From assembly GCA_009829735.1 (NCBI GenBank), contig CM020619.1:6872375-6936374 (forward strand): 64,000 bases of DNA, read 5' to 3'. Of this stretch, positions 30,154 to 41,222 are shown piece after piece. The translations under genes and the position numbers were made by a program. The notes below the pieces were generated by a model, which worked only from the letters and a program-made list of their open reading frames with translations, did not search any database and was not told where the DNA came from. How positions within the stretch are numbered: the first letter of the stretch is position 1; each line of letters begins with the position of its first letter. Origin of the DNA: Pyropia yezoensis. Taxonomy: Eukaryota > Rhodophyta > Bangiophyceae > Bangiales > Bangiaceae.

Positions 30154-32202
30154 GTTCTGGAGACTGACGCCTGTGGCGTCCAGGTGGGGTGCTCACTACT
30201 CCAGCAGCAACCTGATGGGCACTTCCTCCCGATAGGCTACTACAGTCGCGTCTTGACTCCAGCCGAGAAGAACTATTCCACGACCGAGCGCGAGTGCTTG
30301 GCGGTCGTCTGGGCTTGCTTCCTGTTACGTCCATATCTTGAAGGACAAGAGTTCCTCATCCGGACGGACCACGCCAGTCTAAGGTGGCTGCTATGCATGG
30401 ACAGCAGTCAAGGAAGGGTCGCCCGGTGGCGCCTACGCCTTTCGGAGTTCAAGTACAAGGTGTGCACCAGAGCAGGGAGGGAGCACCACTGCGCCGACAC
30501 CATGTCCCGGCTGGAGACTCCTGCAGCCGATACCGGTCCTATCCCGGAGGAAATACCTTGCTTCATCCTCCCGAATGTCGGACGTGGCTGGCACGCTCCC
30601 CTGTACGAGACACCTGACGCTCATCAACCGGTAACCATTCACCGGATGCTGGAGGCACAATTGACGGACCCTCAATGCTTGGAGCTTCGCCACCAAATGG
30701 ACCTGAACCGGAACAGTCGCTTCTCCGAGTCTACAGACGGACTCCTGGTACGGGTGTCACCCTTCGATGGGGCAACTCAAGTCTACGTACCCCGGAGCCT
30801 ACGGACTGACATCCTACGCCTGGAGCACTCGTCTCCCCAGGCCGGACATCCTGGTATCAATCGGATGTATGCTTCCATGAGACGACATTATTACTGGGAA
30901 ACCATGGCCAGTGACGTCCATAAGTGCCTGGAGGCTTGTATTTCTTGTGCAAGGAACCGGTTGTCCCAGAGGAAGAAGACTTCTAAGCTACGCCTATTCC
31001 CTGCGGCGGAGCCCTTTGCAAGCTTAAGCATGGACATCCTGGGGCCCCTACCTGAGACCTCCAGTGGCAACATATACCTGCTCATCATTTGTGACCGGTT
31101 CTCCAAGTTCACTCGAGCAATCCCGTTGAGAACCATCACGGCTCTGGATGTCACGTCGGCCTTCTGCGAGTACTGGATAGCTGCCTATGGCCCTCCAGAC
31201 TCCGTCTTAACCGACAACGGTCCCCAGTTTGCATCCCTGTTCTTCCAAGGAGCCTGTGACCTGATGGGCATCAAGAACTTGTACACCACGACGTACCACC
31301 CTCAAACGAACGGCCAGGTGGAACGATTCAACCGGACCCTAGTGGACATGCTACGGCACTACGTGGAGGAGCACCAAGAAGACTGGGACGAGCTCCTGGC
31401 TGTCCTCACTCTAGCCTACAACTCCCGAGTTCACCGGACAACGGGGGTCGCTCCACTCGACTTTGTCACCCCAAGGCGGCTGACCAACTTCTCCCTGGAA
31501 AGAATACCGGATGGTCTCCAGCCTGCACTGAAGTCAGGTCCCAAGGCAAAGGATGAGTTCCTGGAACAACTAAAGCTCCTGCTCCCAAGAGTCAAGGAGT
31601 CAATCTCAAAGACCCAGGAGCGATACAAGCGGGACTATGACAAGTGTGTCCGGGAAAAGAACAAGGAACTGGGTGGTGGCGACTGGGTTTTTGTGGACAA
31701 CCATAGCAAGACCCGGGGGAAGCTGGACTCTAAGACGGATGGACCTTATGAGATTCTCAATACGGATGGCTGGACCTTCCTTCTAGACGTGGATGGCTCT
31801 CCGTACCGGGTGAGCAGCGACCATGTCACCCGAGCTCCACCGCCAAGCCAACGGGACTTGACCCGGCGTAAGCGGACTGCGATACCCTGGCTATCCCAAG
31901 AAGAAGGTCGGGAATTTGTCTACGTCAAGTTTGTCGACCATGCCTGGAGAGATGGACGCCTGTACCTGCGAGTACGCTGGTTCGGTTTTAACCCAGCAGA
32001 TGATACCTGGGAACCCTCAAACCGGCTACCCATCGCGGACGTCTGTGCCTACACGCGTCGGAACGGGATTGAGGGCACTCCCGTGGCCAGAGCCGGCAAG
32101 ATTCTGGAGTCGGACACGGAGGAGGACCAAGAGGACGGGGCCAACCAAGACCCTCGGGACGAGACGAGCTCACCCGCAACGGAGGCGGAACAAGAGGATT
32201 GA
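30154..32202 (+). CDS. pol: A3 pol, C-terminal part, open
   Basis: The frame begins at the gap with VLETDACG and runs 682 codons to the same stop as A2. RNase H, integrase with its full DDE triad, the GPY-type module and the chromodomain are all open. I saw no amino-acid difference from A2. The upstream protease and RT are unseen. Confidence 0.93.
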   Translation, partial: VLETDACGVQVGCSLLQQQPDGHFLPIGYYSRVLTPAEKNYSTTERECLAVVWACFLLRPYLEGQEFLIRTDHASLRWLLCMDSSQGRVARWRLRLSEFKYKVCTRAGREHHCADTMSRLETPAADTGPIPEEIPCFILPNVGRGWHAPLYETPDAHQPVTIHRMLEAQLTDPQCLELRHQMDLNRNSRFSESTDGLLVRVSPFDGATQVYVPRSLRTDILRLEHSSPQAGHPGINRMYASMRRHYYWETMASDVHKCLEACISCARNRLSQRKKTSKLRLFPAAEPFASLSMDILGPLPETSSGNIYLLIICDRFSKFTRAIPLRTITALDVTSAFCEYWIAAYGPPDSVLTDNGPQFASLFFQGACDLMGIKNLYTTTYHPQTNGQVERFNRTLVDMLRHYVEEHQEDWDELLAVLTLAYNSRVHRTTGVAPLDFVTPRRLTNFSLERIPDGLQPALKSGPKAKDEFLEQLKLLLPRVKESISKTQERYKRDYDKCVREKNKELGGGDWVFVDNHSKTRGKLDSKTDGPYEILNTDGWTFLLDVDGSPYRVSSDHVTRAPPPSQRDLTRRKRTAIPWLSQEEGREFVYVKFVDHAWRDGRLYLRVRWFGFNPADDTWEPSNRLPIADVCAYTRRNGIEGTPVARAGKILESDTEEDQEDGANQDPRDETSSPATEAEQED

Positions 32203-32347
32203 GAAGAAGGGAACGGGTATATCAAGGAGAACACGCAATGCAAGCATGGAGCAATCAAGGAAAACAAGCACCCGCTCGAGCAACCCTTCTCTCCGCCTCT
32301 TCCCTCCTCGCTTCTCCCAAGACCCTCACCCTCCTTGCATCCAACTA

Positions 32348-34464
32348 CTACTCCCGGCGCGGACGCTGAGCCGCGGGAGTGTCCTCCGGCGCTGCCTCCG
32401 CGGTACGGCGGGAACCGGAGGAAGACGGGATGACGTAGTGCGGTGGACGCGGCGCATCCCGGTATGACGCCATCGGAGTAGTACCAGTAGTTGCCGGTGG
32501 CTCCCGCTCATCCAGATATGTCCGTCGGCGCCGCTGGAAGCCCGTGAATGTCTCTGACCACTGCTGGGCCAAGCCATGCCGCGTCAAAGTCGTCAGAAGT
32601 TCGCCAACCACCGGGTTGTTCGACATCTGGCCGCTGTCCGCGCAAGCAAACACCCGGTCGACCACGTCGTTCAAGACACTGGCGTAAGTGCCCAGCACCA
32701 GGTAGGACCCGACGCCTTCAACCTGCACCGGAAGACGACCCAGCTGGTCTTCAATCATGCCGACGTCGTACTGGTCGCATGTTGGACCACCTTGGTTCAG
32801 GTACCAGTCAGGCACCCGGAAGCGGGTAAGGCGCAGAGTCGGCGCCGGAATCTCGAACCGGCCCGAGGATGACACTACCGGACGGTCCACAACGGCCCCC
32901 GAGACCGGAGTACCCAACTCCAGCGGAGGCACAGCGCCGCCGGCGTTGGAAGAAGGCGTCCGGGGTAGAGCGGCCGGAGTAATCGGCGACCGCACGGCCA
33001 CTCCCAGACTCGCCGCAGACAAGCGCGGTGCCGGAGGAGCTTGAAGTACTGGCACAGCCGGAACAGGGCGCGGACGCGCCGGTGACGGTTCAGGCGAGGC
33101 GACCGGGGCGACAGGGGCAACAGGAGGAAGCGGAGCCGCCGCAGACGCCCGACCGACCGCCGCGGCCCATCCCGACTCCTGCACCGGCGGCCCAACTGGC
33201 AGAAGATCAAGGGCGGCCGGAGCAGGAAAGCTACCTAGCTGCGGCCACGCCGGAAGCGGCGTCGCCAGCTGCACCTTGGCCGGAGAAGACTGGTAGACCA
33301 CCCGCGCCCAACCGAAGCCATCCCGACGCGGGCGGTTCTGGTCGGCAATCGCGTTCAAGAAGTTCCGGTCATGCACCGGCACCAGACGCCGGAAGTCGAT
33401 CATCGCCTGGAAGAGCTCCTTGTACTCCTCGTCCTGGCTGCACAGGAAGTCGACGGTCAACTTGTCGACAATCCAGACCATCAGGAGGTCAGGGAGAAAC
33501 CAAAGCCGGTTGGACACCAAGACCTCATGAAGCCAGTGGTTGGCCGCCAAGACTGTCATCTCGGACGTGTACATCATGTACGGGATTGAGTGGAAGAAGC
33601 CCTTGATCGACGCCTGAGTCAAGGCGTCCAAGAAGTACCAGGTGCAAGGGATGCTGGAAGGAGCAAACCCGACCGGGATCTCGACTTCCTGCTGCTGCGG
33701 GATGACCTTGGGATAGTATGCCGCCCGGTTAGCCTTGTCCAGCTTCCAGAACTCCTGGTGGTTGCAGCTCACAAGGAAGTCACGCTGACGCCCGCGTCGC
33801 TCACCCTGCTCCCGTGCCGGCGACAACTTGGAGTATTTCCGGGTCAAGAAAGGCGGCTCCAGAGCGACCATGCTCGGCAGGGGTCGCAGTTCAAGCTTCC
33901 CGACCCCTTGAGCGCCTCGTCCCAGACCTTGAGCGCCCGGTGGACGTACCCTTCCTCCTCCGGCCACCGGAGAACGGACGCGGACACGCGACGCTCGGTC
34001 AAGGGTAGATCCAGTACCAGCGCGAAGGGGAGATCCTCCAGACGAGCAACCCAAGAGGAACCCGAGAAGCTCTGGGAGCGGTCTTGTGCCAGGCGCATCT
34101 GGTCCGCCGTATGAAGACGTGCCTTGTCCATCTCGGTCAAGACCCCGCGCTGGAGTTCCTTGCGCCAGAGGTCCATGCAATCCTGCTGGCACTGGGCCGC
34201 GCCGGCGTTGCCAACCACCGTGGAGTAACGCCGGGCCGCCAGAGGGTCCTGCCCAAGGAGCATCTCCGGGAGACCCTCCGGGGGGGCCTCGACCGGGTGC
34301 ATCGCGGAAGCCGGGGGAACTCGATCCGTCCCCGCCGTGGCGACCGGCGCCGGCACCGACATCCGAGGAACCGGAGGCAGGAGAGGGGCACGACGACCCG
34401 AGTTCTCCTCCGCAACACTCGCCGCCGGAACCACGGGCCCAGCTTGGATCTCGGAACTGGACAT
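32348..34464 (-). pseudogene. A3 antisense ORF, one frameshift
   Basis: It has the same start (MSSSEIQAGP at 34464) and stop as in A2. A one-base loss around 33877-33885 (CGGCAGGGG versus CGGACGGGGG in A2) shifts the frame after about 195 codons; the downstream part is open in the other frame to 32348. Apart from this and a few substitutions it is the same as A2. A sequencing or assembly error is possible. Confidence 0.75.
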
Positions 34465-34650
34465 CCCGTCCAGACTCCGGGGAACGAGAGGGCCAAGGTG
34501 AAGGAGCGGAGGGGGGGGGGGCAGAATCGGGGCAGGTGATCGTGACCGGGGTGAAGACGCTCGACCTCGGCACCGGTGTGGACGTGCTCGAGGCTGTGCA
34601 CGGTGGCACCTGGTTCGGCCCGAGGACGTGCCGGACTAGGGAGGGAGCTA

Positions 34651-35222
34651 TGTAGCATCCCTGGCCCCGACTTGGCGCCGACCCGGGACTGCAACCAGAG
34701 GGCACCAGGTGCCAGAACACGCCCGCCGTGTGGCGATGGTTGGCGGCCGTGGCCCGTGCCCGGCACTGGGATGCGGTGGACTACGCTATCCACACGCGAG
34801 AGAGGGATTTCTGATGTGTTTTTGCATATTTGTGAGGGACTTGATTTGAGAGAATTTGAGTGTGAGATTAGTGAGTGGGAATAGAATTAGTAGTGATAGT
34901 GGCCCCCGACCTGACGAGGTTAGACTCGGGTCGGGGCCACTCGGGGTTATGGGGGGGCTACCGGGCCAACGTGCCGGGGTTCCCCCAGATGCACGTTAAG
35001 AGGGACAGCGAGGCGCCCTCGGCCCGCGCCCTCAGGGAAAAAGACAACTGCGCGTTTGCTTTCCTCTTCCCCGTGTGCACTACCGTGCGTATCTGTTTGC
35101 TCTGCGAGCAGGCACGTGAGGCAACAGGCATACCATTCTCGTAGTTCCCCTTTCTGCGTTACCCATCCCTTTCCCCCGAGGGATATTGACACGTGTCTGA
35201 GAGGATCGAGTTTTATACCACA
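34651..35222 (+). repeat. 3' LTR of A3
   Basis: It is 572 bp and differs from the A2 5' LTR only at CCC(A/G)TCCC near 35165. It is followed by GAGTC. Confidence 0.95.
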
Positions 35223-35227
35223 GAGTC
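35223..35227. repeat. Right target-site copy GAGTC after A3
   Basis: It matches GAGTC at 9818-9822 before A2. It would be a normal 5-bp duplication if the A2 left end and the A3 right end were one element. Confidence 0.7.
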
Positions 35228-35340
35228 CTTGCGCCGGGGCCCAAGAAACGCCGTGTGTCCCCGTCTGACTGGCGATGGTTCTCGCTGCGACGGCGATCAC
35301 AGGTACTGTCGATCGCGTGAATCTGACGCGGACCGGACTG

Positions 35341-35817
35341 CTAGCTTTCGGACGACCGCACCGAGACGTATCCAATTCTGTATTTCAGACGCAGTCGCAG
35401 AAGGGCCGGGACGTCGTCCACAAAGCAGTCTTGGCAGAACGGCCCAGCAACTCGAGCAGTGAATAATGGGGAACACCCACGCTCCACCTGCCCAAGCGCG
35501 GCAGCATCTTGTAATTCTGGACCCCTCTGTTGCTGCGCCTTCTTGGCAGCTGGGACTCGTGTACACACGCACGAGGGAAGCGGCAAAAAGAAGAGAAATG
35601 AGTCACTCATTGTCGCTGCCGGGCGATGCACCGCCGTCACTGCCACCCTCGACAACTCTCCTACAACTTCAGTCACATTCGTGTCTACCGTCGCAGCCAT
35701 CACCCCCTCGTCGTCCTCACTTGTCAGCGAGCCCTCCACAGCCAGCTCCGTTGTGGACACCGGGGTGTCCCTAAACACTTGCTCAAAGCAGGTACCGCAG
35801 ATGTTACGCATGCGCAT
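35341..35817 (-). CDS. Hypothetical ORF with two CXXCF motifs
   Basis: An open frame of 158 codons, starting MRMRNICGTCFEQVF and containing a second PFCQDCFVDDVPALL. The paired CXXC-Phe motifs could bind zinc. The middle is low complexity. No ATG context, intron or homology could be confirmed, so it may be an exon or a chance frame. Confidence 0.3.
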   Translation of the reverse strand: MRMRNICGTCFEQVFRDTPVSTTELAVEGSLTSEDDEGVMAATVDTNVTEVVGELSRVAVTAVHRPAATMSDSFLFFLPLPSCVCTRVPAAKKAQQQRGPELQDAAALGQVERGCSPLFTARVAGPFCQDCFVDDVPALLRLRLKYRIGYVSVRSSES

Positions 35818-36344
35818 GTAAATGCCGTGAGGGATCGTGAACTGCTAAATTGCGCCATTGCGGGTGGCACATGTGGGCGGAGAAGCGCCCGGGAAGCCCC
35901 GTATGGTCCCCCCAATCGTACCGCCAGGCTCTTCCTGTAATATAATTACATCAATTTGTGCAGTATGACGGACGATCGTTTGGAGAGGCGATCGACTCCT
36001 GCGAGAACGGCCGCAACGATACTCCCAGTTATACGGCAGGGTGCCATAAATCTAGGAGTCATATAACCCTGCGAGCTCCCAGCCCGCGGTTGGCTCATGG
36101 CCTTGTTGTCACTCTGTTGCTCTTGTCTCCATGAGACCAAAGTCGGGGAACTGCAATACATGTACCTCCTGTACAGTAAATACACGAGCGGCAGCTGCCT
36201 CACGGTGGGGGCCCCCACCCAGCCGAGCAGTGTTGAGCTGTGCGCACTACCCAGGGGCTTACACCCCGCGGGAAATGGGAGGCCACTTGATGCGTCCACC
36301 GTCTGCCGCGCCGCACCTTGGGCCGACGTTCGAGTAGGTTTGGG

Positions 36345-36468
36345 TATAGTGCATCCCGTAAAAAGGGGATGTGCTCGTGTCGTGATCATGTCAAATATCG
36401 GTCACTGGACCAATCAAATGCACACTGCACGACCCGTGCACGTCCACGTTTTGCGGGACGCACAATAT
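36345..36468. mobile_element. MITE-like inverted-repeat element, copy 2
   Basis: The ends ATAGTGCATCCCGTAAAA and, from the right, ATATTGTGCGTCCCGCAAAA are inverted copies. The core TCAAATATCGGTCACT matches copy 1 at 9676-9690. It is 124 bp and non-coding. Confidence 0.65.
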
Positions 36469-36486
36469 CATGCGCCGCACGTGATG

Positions 36487-36535
36487 TATTGTGCATCCTC
36501 CAAAAAGTAGACGTGTCACAGTCGTGAACGTGCAA
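36487..36535. repeat. Fragment of the same MITE end
   Basis: TATTGTGCATCCTCC...AGACGTGTC resembles the left end of the 36345 element and starts about 18 bp after it. It is a partial copy. Confidence 0.4.
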
Positions 36536-38126
36536 TTCGTGTGCACCACATGGCTGACACATGCATAGCATCTGTTAATTTCGGGAAAATTCCTGAGTAC
36601 ACATGCGCAATGGGTGACTCTCATTCGCTCCACATTGTTGATCAGGAGATGAATTCATGCGCCAATCCCGTATCCTTGCAGGAGCATCGGACCATTGCGA
36701 AATAGAAGGAAGGCTGGTGACCAGACCAGGCCGCATCTGACCAGTCGGGCAGTGTAGTGCTCCGTTCATGTCTTTCGGGGGACCAAAAGAACACGAAGAC
36801 GAACGACAGCGCGACACAAGTTCGCATTGTGTGGCTCAGAATCCTCCTCCGGTCCAACAGGCAGAAAATTGCTTGGCAGGCAGGCCGGCCATGCACCACT
36901 TCCTACCGCAGTCGTGCACCCAATCAAGACCACGCGCCTGGCTGGCTGCGGGGCTTCAGTGATGTCTGTGTGGCCAGCAGTAGCAGAAATGTGTACTGAC
37001 AGACCGGCAGAAAGTCAGTCGCGGCCGAGATCGCGAGGCCTGCTGCTCTTGCGCCGCCAGGCCCGCAGGGGCCGCCTGGAGGGTGCCTGGGAAGCAGGTG
37101 CTTCTTCGGACCTTGCGTGATGCCTCCCAGTTCTTGATTGGCAAAAAAAAAAAAAAGACTTCACATATATCCGATATACTCATGTGCATCCTCTTGAACA
37201 GAAATAAGAGTGGACTAGCCAAAATGAATTGCCCGCCGGACGAGAATCTGTCCTAGTCGATGCATCGCTCGCCCCAGTGCTGAGATAGCGTGGGGCAGAG
37301 ATGTGTTCGTGCAGCTGCTGCAAAAGAGTCCGACGGCGAGTGGCTCACGCGACCCGATTCTGTTGTGCCTTAGTCAGATGTGAGGCCGGCAGTGAGAGAG
37401 AGGGTCCCAGTGCCTTTTTGGCGTTTCGTGATGCCCCCACGTCAGTGAGCGTTTGCGCATTGGGGCATGCCACTCGCTGCTCTTCTCTCACCCAGAGAAA
37501 ACACTTTGACATGCCATAAACAAGTTATGTCGGGACCTAGTATACGCAATGGAAATTTACCCTACAAATATAATAATATAATAGCATAAGACCTTGCGAA
37601 ACCCCACTTGCCAGGTGCAAAAGAACCCCCGGTGGGGCAGCTGTCCCCTTGAGCACGGGTGGGGCATTTCCGGGCAGGTATATGCCCTGGCGTACCTGGA
37701 GGGGGCTTCACTGCAAGGAGGTCGCTGCCACGTCAGCCCTCAACGAAGCGTTTCGTGGCCGTCCAGGAAGCGGTTTCTGCGCGGATTAGACGTCAGTAGT
37801 TGTGTGACGCAGCCAGGCGCTGTTCTGGCCGTGCACTGGAGCGAAAGTGCCGTTGTCCTTGTTTCGACATCGTTAGAAGAAAACTTTAATTATAACTCGT
37901 GCTTAAGCAATATCTGGGAATTCAAAAAACAAACCACACTGGTTCCATTTTAACCGTCCGCGGGCGTTCTAGTTTCTTGGCTCAGTCCTCAGACCGAGCC
38001 GACGTCTGCTAATCCGGTGATGGTGCTCAGCTTGGGTATTCTTTCTTCAAGCAACCATGTATCCCTGTCGCTATTCGATAGCAGGTAGTCGAGAACCCTT
38101 GCCGCGGAAAGTCATGGGCGTCCATC
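36536..38126. other. Intergenic DNA, no gene recognised
   Basis: Only short frames are present. It contains an A15 run at 37142-37156. No domain or repeat family was recognised. Confidence 0.5.
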
Positions 38127-38757
38127 ATGGAGCACGTCGGATGCAGCCTCGCAGCTGCTAAAGAGTGGTGGGCCAATGAAGAGCACCACTGCTCCCCGTG
38201 GAATGATGATGTCATCCAAAACAGGCACGCCGACGCTGCGGTCTTCAATCCTGAGCTTTTGGCGGCTCTGGATACCCTGGTGCGCTCGTATCCGGAAATG
38301 TTTCTTTGGAAAATGGAGGCAATATTCCGCAAGCTGGCGGACTTGCCTGGCTGAAAGCAGAGCTGGCCCGTTTCGACGACAACTTTATCCCGGATGCTGA
38401 AATAGATTGGATTCTCGGTCAAGGAGGTCGAGCGATTGGCGCTAGAGCGGTCGCACACTTTGAGGGTGGCACTTTGTCGGCTGTACCTTCAAGTCCCAGA
38501 TCGCTGCATCGTCGTCCTGGATGAAACGCACATGGCCGGTCCGGCCTTGGTGCGGCGGCTCGGATGAGCGCCCATTGGTCTAACACTGGAAGCACTAGCG
38601 CCAGACCCTCGGGCCCGAGCGCACTTTTCATCCACTGTGGTCAGATCGTATACACGTGGTATTTTAGAGCTCTTTGTTAACGAGGTACCCCCTGCATTGA
38701 ATGGAGATGACTTTGCTTTGTTTTCTACTATGGTCCGTTGCAGAAAAAAGATACATC
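38127..38757 (+). pseudogene. Tc1/IS630-type (DDE_3) transposase relic
   Basis: Pieces in different frames match the family layout. At 38240-38350, LVRSYPEMFLWKMEAIF corresponds to the helix before the catalytic core. At 38489-38740 one frame reads CIVVLDETHMAGPALVRRLG, then a TGA, then APIGLTLEALAP and GILELFVNEVP, the usual DET(H)...R.G..P.G region with the first catalytic Asp. The second catalytic Asp region is not found. Stops and frameshifts show that it is dead. Confidence 0.7.
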
Positions 38758-40865
38758 GAGGTTTTTCTCGGCTCGGGCCCGGGCAGGACATCGGCCGTGA
38801 CGGGGTCCACGGCCGCTATGCTGACAGAAGGATCATAGAGGTCCTTGCGAACTAATGAGGTCCTTGGGTCTCCTGGTTTGTGTACCGCTCTGAGGGACAC
38901 CCTGAGTGGACCAGATGCTGACGAACCTGAAATGGGGCCTTTCTTTTCGCATTGATTTGCACTGCTCGGGGGCTGATTCGGGCCCATGTGCTAACTGAGG
39001 CTTGGAAGGGGGGTAGTCGAGATAGGGCAGCTTCGCGGGGACAGCTGGAGGGCACTTTTTTCAGATTCTTTTTTCGCTCGCGAGACCTCGTGTATATAAT
39101 GGTCTCGCGAGTGGAAATAGTTCCAACCAATGCGCTCGTGTGATTGGTCGATGAGCAAGACTGGGGCTCATGCGTTAGTCATGCTTAGAGACCGTTAGCG
39201 TGCGCCCCGACGGTCCCCGATGAGGAAGCGGAGAGCGCCTCTCTCGCCTTCTGGTTCCCACTCATCGTCCTGCCCCTCCCGCCAGCCAGTGCCAAGCAAC
39301 CCCTTCCACCCTTTCCTCCCGCCTGGCACGACAGGTCCATTGTTGGCGACTTAGGTGGTGCCAGCCTCAGTGCATCGAACGTGGCTCGGGGGATGGGGGG
39401 ACGGGGTAACCAGGGAGAAGGTGCCGCCAGCCTCAACGTTAAATGAGCTGTGGTGGGCGTGCCAGGGTGAGGAAAACGCACCCCGGGCGTGTGGGCGAGG
39501 CGGGGGGAGGTGGATGATAATGGGAGGCAGACGGGAGGGAAAAAAAAAAAAAGCGGAACGCGACGGTCTGCTTGGCTCTTGTGGTCTAGGGCCGGGGCGC
39601 AAAAGAAAATAGGGAAAACAAGCGCCTGTTCTCTTTTGCGCGGGGGTGCGAGAGAGGGGGTAGTCTGCATGCATTGTGCGTTGCTCCGCCGCGCCCCACA
39701 CTCCCGCCACCGATTTCCTGCACGAGACATTCTGGGATACCCTGCCTGGCTATGACATCGTCGACAAGGCACCCATGACCGCCCTCCTTTACTATAAAAA
39801 AACAATCGTGCCGACGCCGGCGATTCACCCAGCGCTGGCGGCATCACCGCCCCTAACAACCCCACCAGCAACACCGCCACCACCTACGCTTCCCATCGTC
39901 GGCAGCCGCGCCCACCTGTATGTTGATGACATCTGATTGTACTCGTCACATCTCCACGTTCAGCACACCATTAGGACTGCTGTAGGGATTGTTGAAAACG
40001 TACCCAACTGCATCTCGGCTGCATCTTTTGGACCCTACATGTCATTTCCATGCTCAGGCGTCGTTGCCCGCGACCGTTCTGTTTCAAGTCTGGGAGCCTG
40101 AGGACTTTGCCAAAGAGATTGTCTTGAAGCTGTCCAGAATGACAGTCAACGCAGGCAAATGCGGGCGACCATCCGGCCATCCGTATCAATGCTCCGTGGG
40201 GTAGTTCTCGATCTGGTTAGGACAGCATTTCAACTTCATCTCAAGCGTGAGGGTGGGGCCTCAGTCCACCTCAGTGCCCCCAGTGGCCCAAATATGCCCT
40301 GCCTTGCCTGGTAAGAAGCGACAGGGACGCTTATTGACTCCGTGCTGGGGGGCTACAGAGAGAAACTGAAGCCTTTGAAGGGCTGATAGCAGATGGTTTC
40401 TTGGATTCTGTGCTCTATCATGAGCACTAGGTAGGTGCTGCGCCTGGGAGCAACGAGAGAGAGCCACATGCCTGCACTAAAATCTACGAAGCGCATGAAG
40501 CGACGGCGATTCTCGTTCGGCGTGCTCTCACGGCCAAGGCACAGCCCGAAATGACTTGGCCTGTGCGCCTGTGTCATGGGACAGGCCACAGAGGCCTCTC
40601 AGACCACGTTTGTCAAAACAACGACAATGATTATAGTACTGATTTTTTCTACGAAGCGTCAAAATCAAGGCGGACGTGGTGTCTCGCACTCCTGTATCGC
40701 TCTTATTTCTCCCCTCTCTCCCTCTCTTCTCTCTCGGTCCAGACGGTCAAACGGCGTTCAATGGCTTGCCATGCGTGACACGTCATTCAATGGCAGCACA
40801 ATAAGTCAGATGCAACAAGATACTTGTGTGCACACCATCATGCAGCCGCGTGGCTCTCTCGTGCC
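38758..40865. other. Intergenic DNA with simple repeats and a CGCG palindrome
   Basis: No gene is supported. There is a perfect 11-bp palindrome at 39077-39111 and an A12 run at 39541. A minus-strand frame (39883-39185) begins with a hydrophobic stretch but has no other support. Confidence 0.45.
39077..39111. repeat. CTCGCGAGACC palindrome around an AT-rich core
   Basis: CTCGCGAGACC and GGTCTCGCGAG flank a 13-nt core containing TATATAAT. It could be a bidirectional promoter element or a small foldback; nothing decides. Confidence 0.55.
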
Positions 40866-41222
40866 TCACACAAAGTTATTGGTAAAGAAGCGGTGGTCGC
40901 GCCAGTCACATGCATCAGAAGCAAAGCTCTTTGGGAAGCGACACACCCCAACACGATCCACCCACTCCTCCCAGTCGTGCTCCACGCAGAGAACGTCAAT
41001 GATCTCGTGCGAAGAAATGGCCGCAAGGGTGGGGCGTATCTTACCCTCCCGAACCAGGTGGCACCACTGAAGCCTCTCGCACCCGTATGCCGTGAAAGGA
41101 CACTCAGGCACGGAGCTTGCGGTCTCAGCACAGTGCACCACGACCGTCCGACTGAGCGTGCCGTTGTGGGCCGCAATAATCGCGCGTGCCTGCCCCACTC
41201 CGACCGTCCCGTCTTCTGCTCG
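40866..41222 (-). pseudogene. In-frame continuation of the Plavaka-like transposase beyond a TAA
   Basis: After the stop at 41225-41223 the same frame stays open for 118 codons to TGA at 40868-40866. It reads like protein (ECPFTAYGCERLQWCH, DVLCVEHDWEEWVDR), as expected for the C-terminal part of this transposase class. The TAA may therefore be a CAA-to-TAA nonsense change in a longer ~1043-codon protein. Confidence 0.55.

Larger units (their letters stand above)
30154..35222 (+). mobile_element. Ty3/gypsy family A, copy A3, 3' half
   Basis: It matches 14404-19474 nearly base for base, at a constant offset of 15750 until a 1-nt difference at about 33877. It holds the RNase H, integrase and chromodomain end of pol, the antisense ORF and the 3' LTR. 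The 5' half is in or beyond the gap. The right flank is GAGTC. Confidence 0.95.

Noticed and set aside
30154..35222. A2/A3 identity as a segmental duplication of host DNA
   Set aside because: The shared sequence ends exactly at the LTR boundary and the flanks are unrelated. It reflects two copies of one element, or a misassembly.
39185..39883. 232-codon secreted protein on the minus strand
   Set aside because: Only the N-terminus looks signal-like. The rest is low complexity and crosses homopolymers, with no domain or splice support.
39900..39937. LYVDD text as a Copia reverse transcriptase remnant
   Set aside because: The match is five residues followed by a stop, and no other RT motif is nearby.
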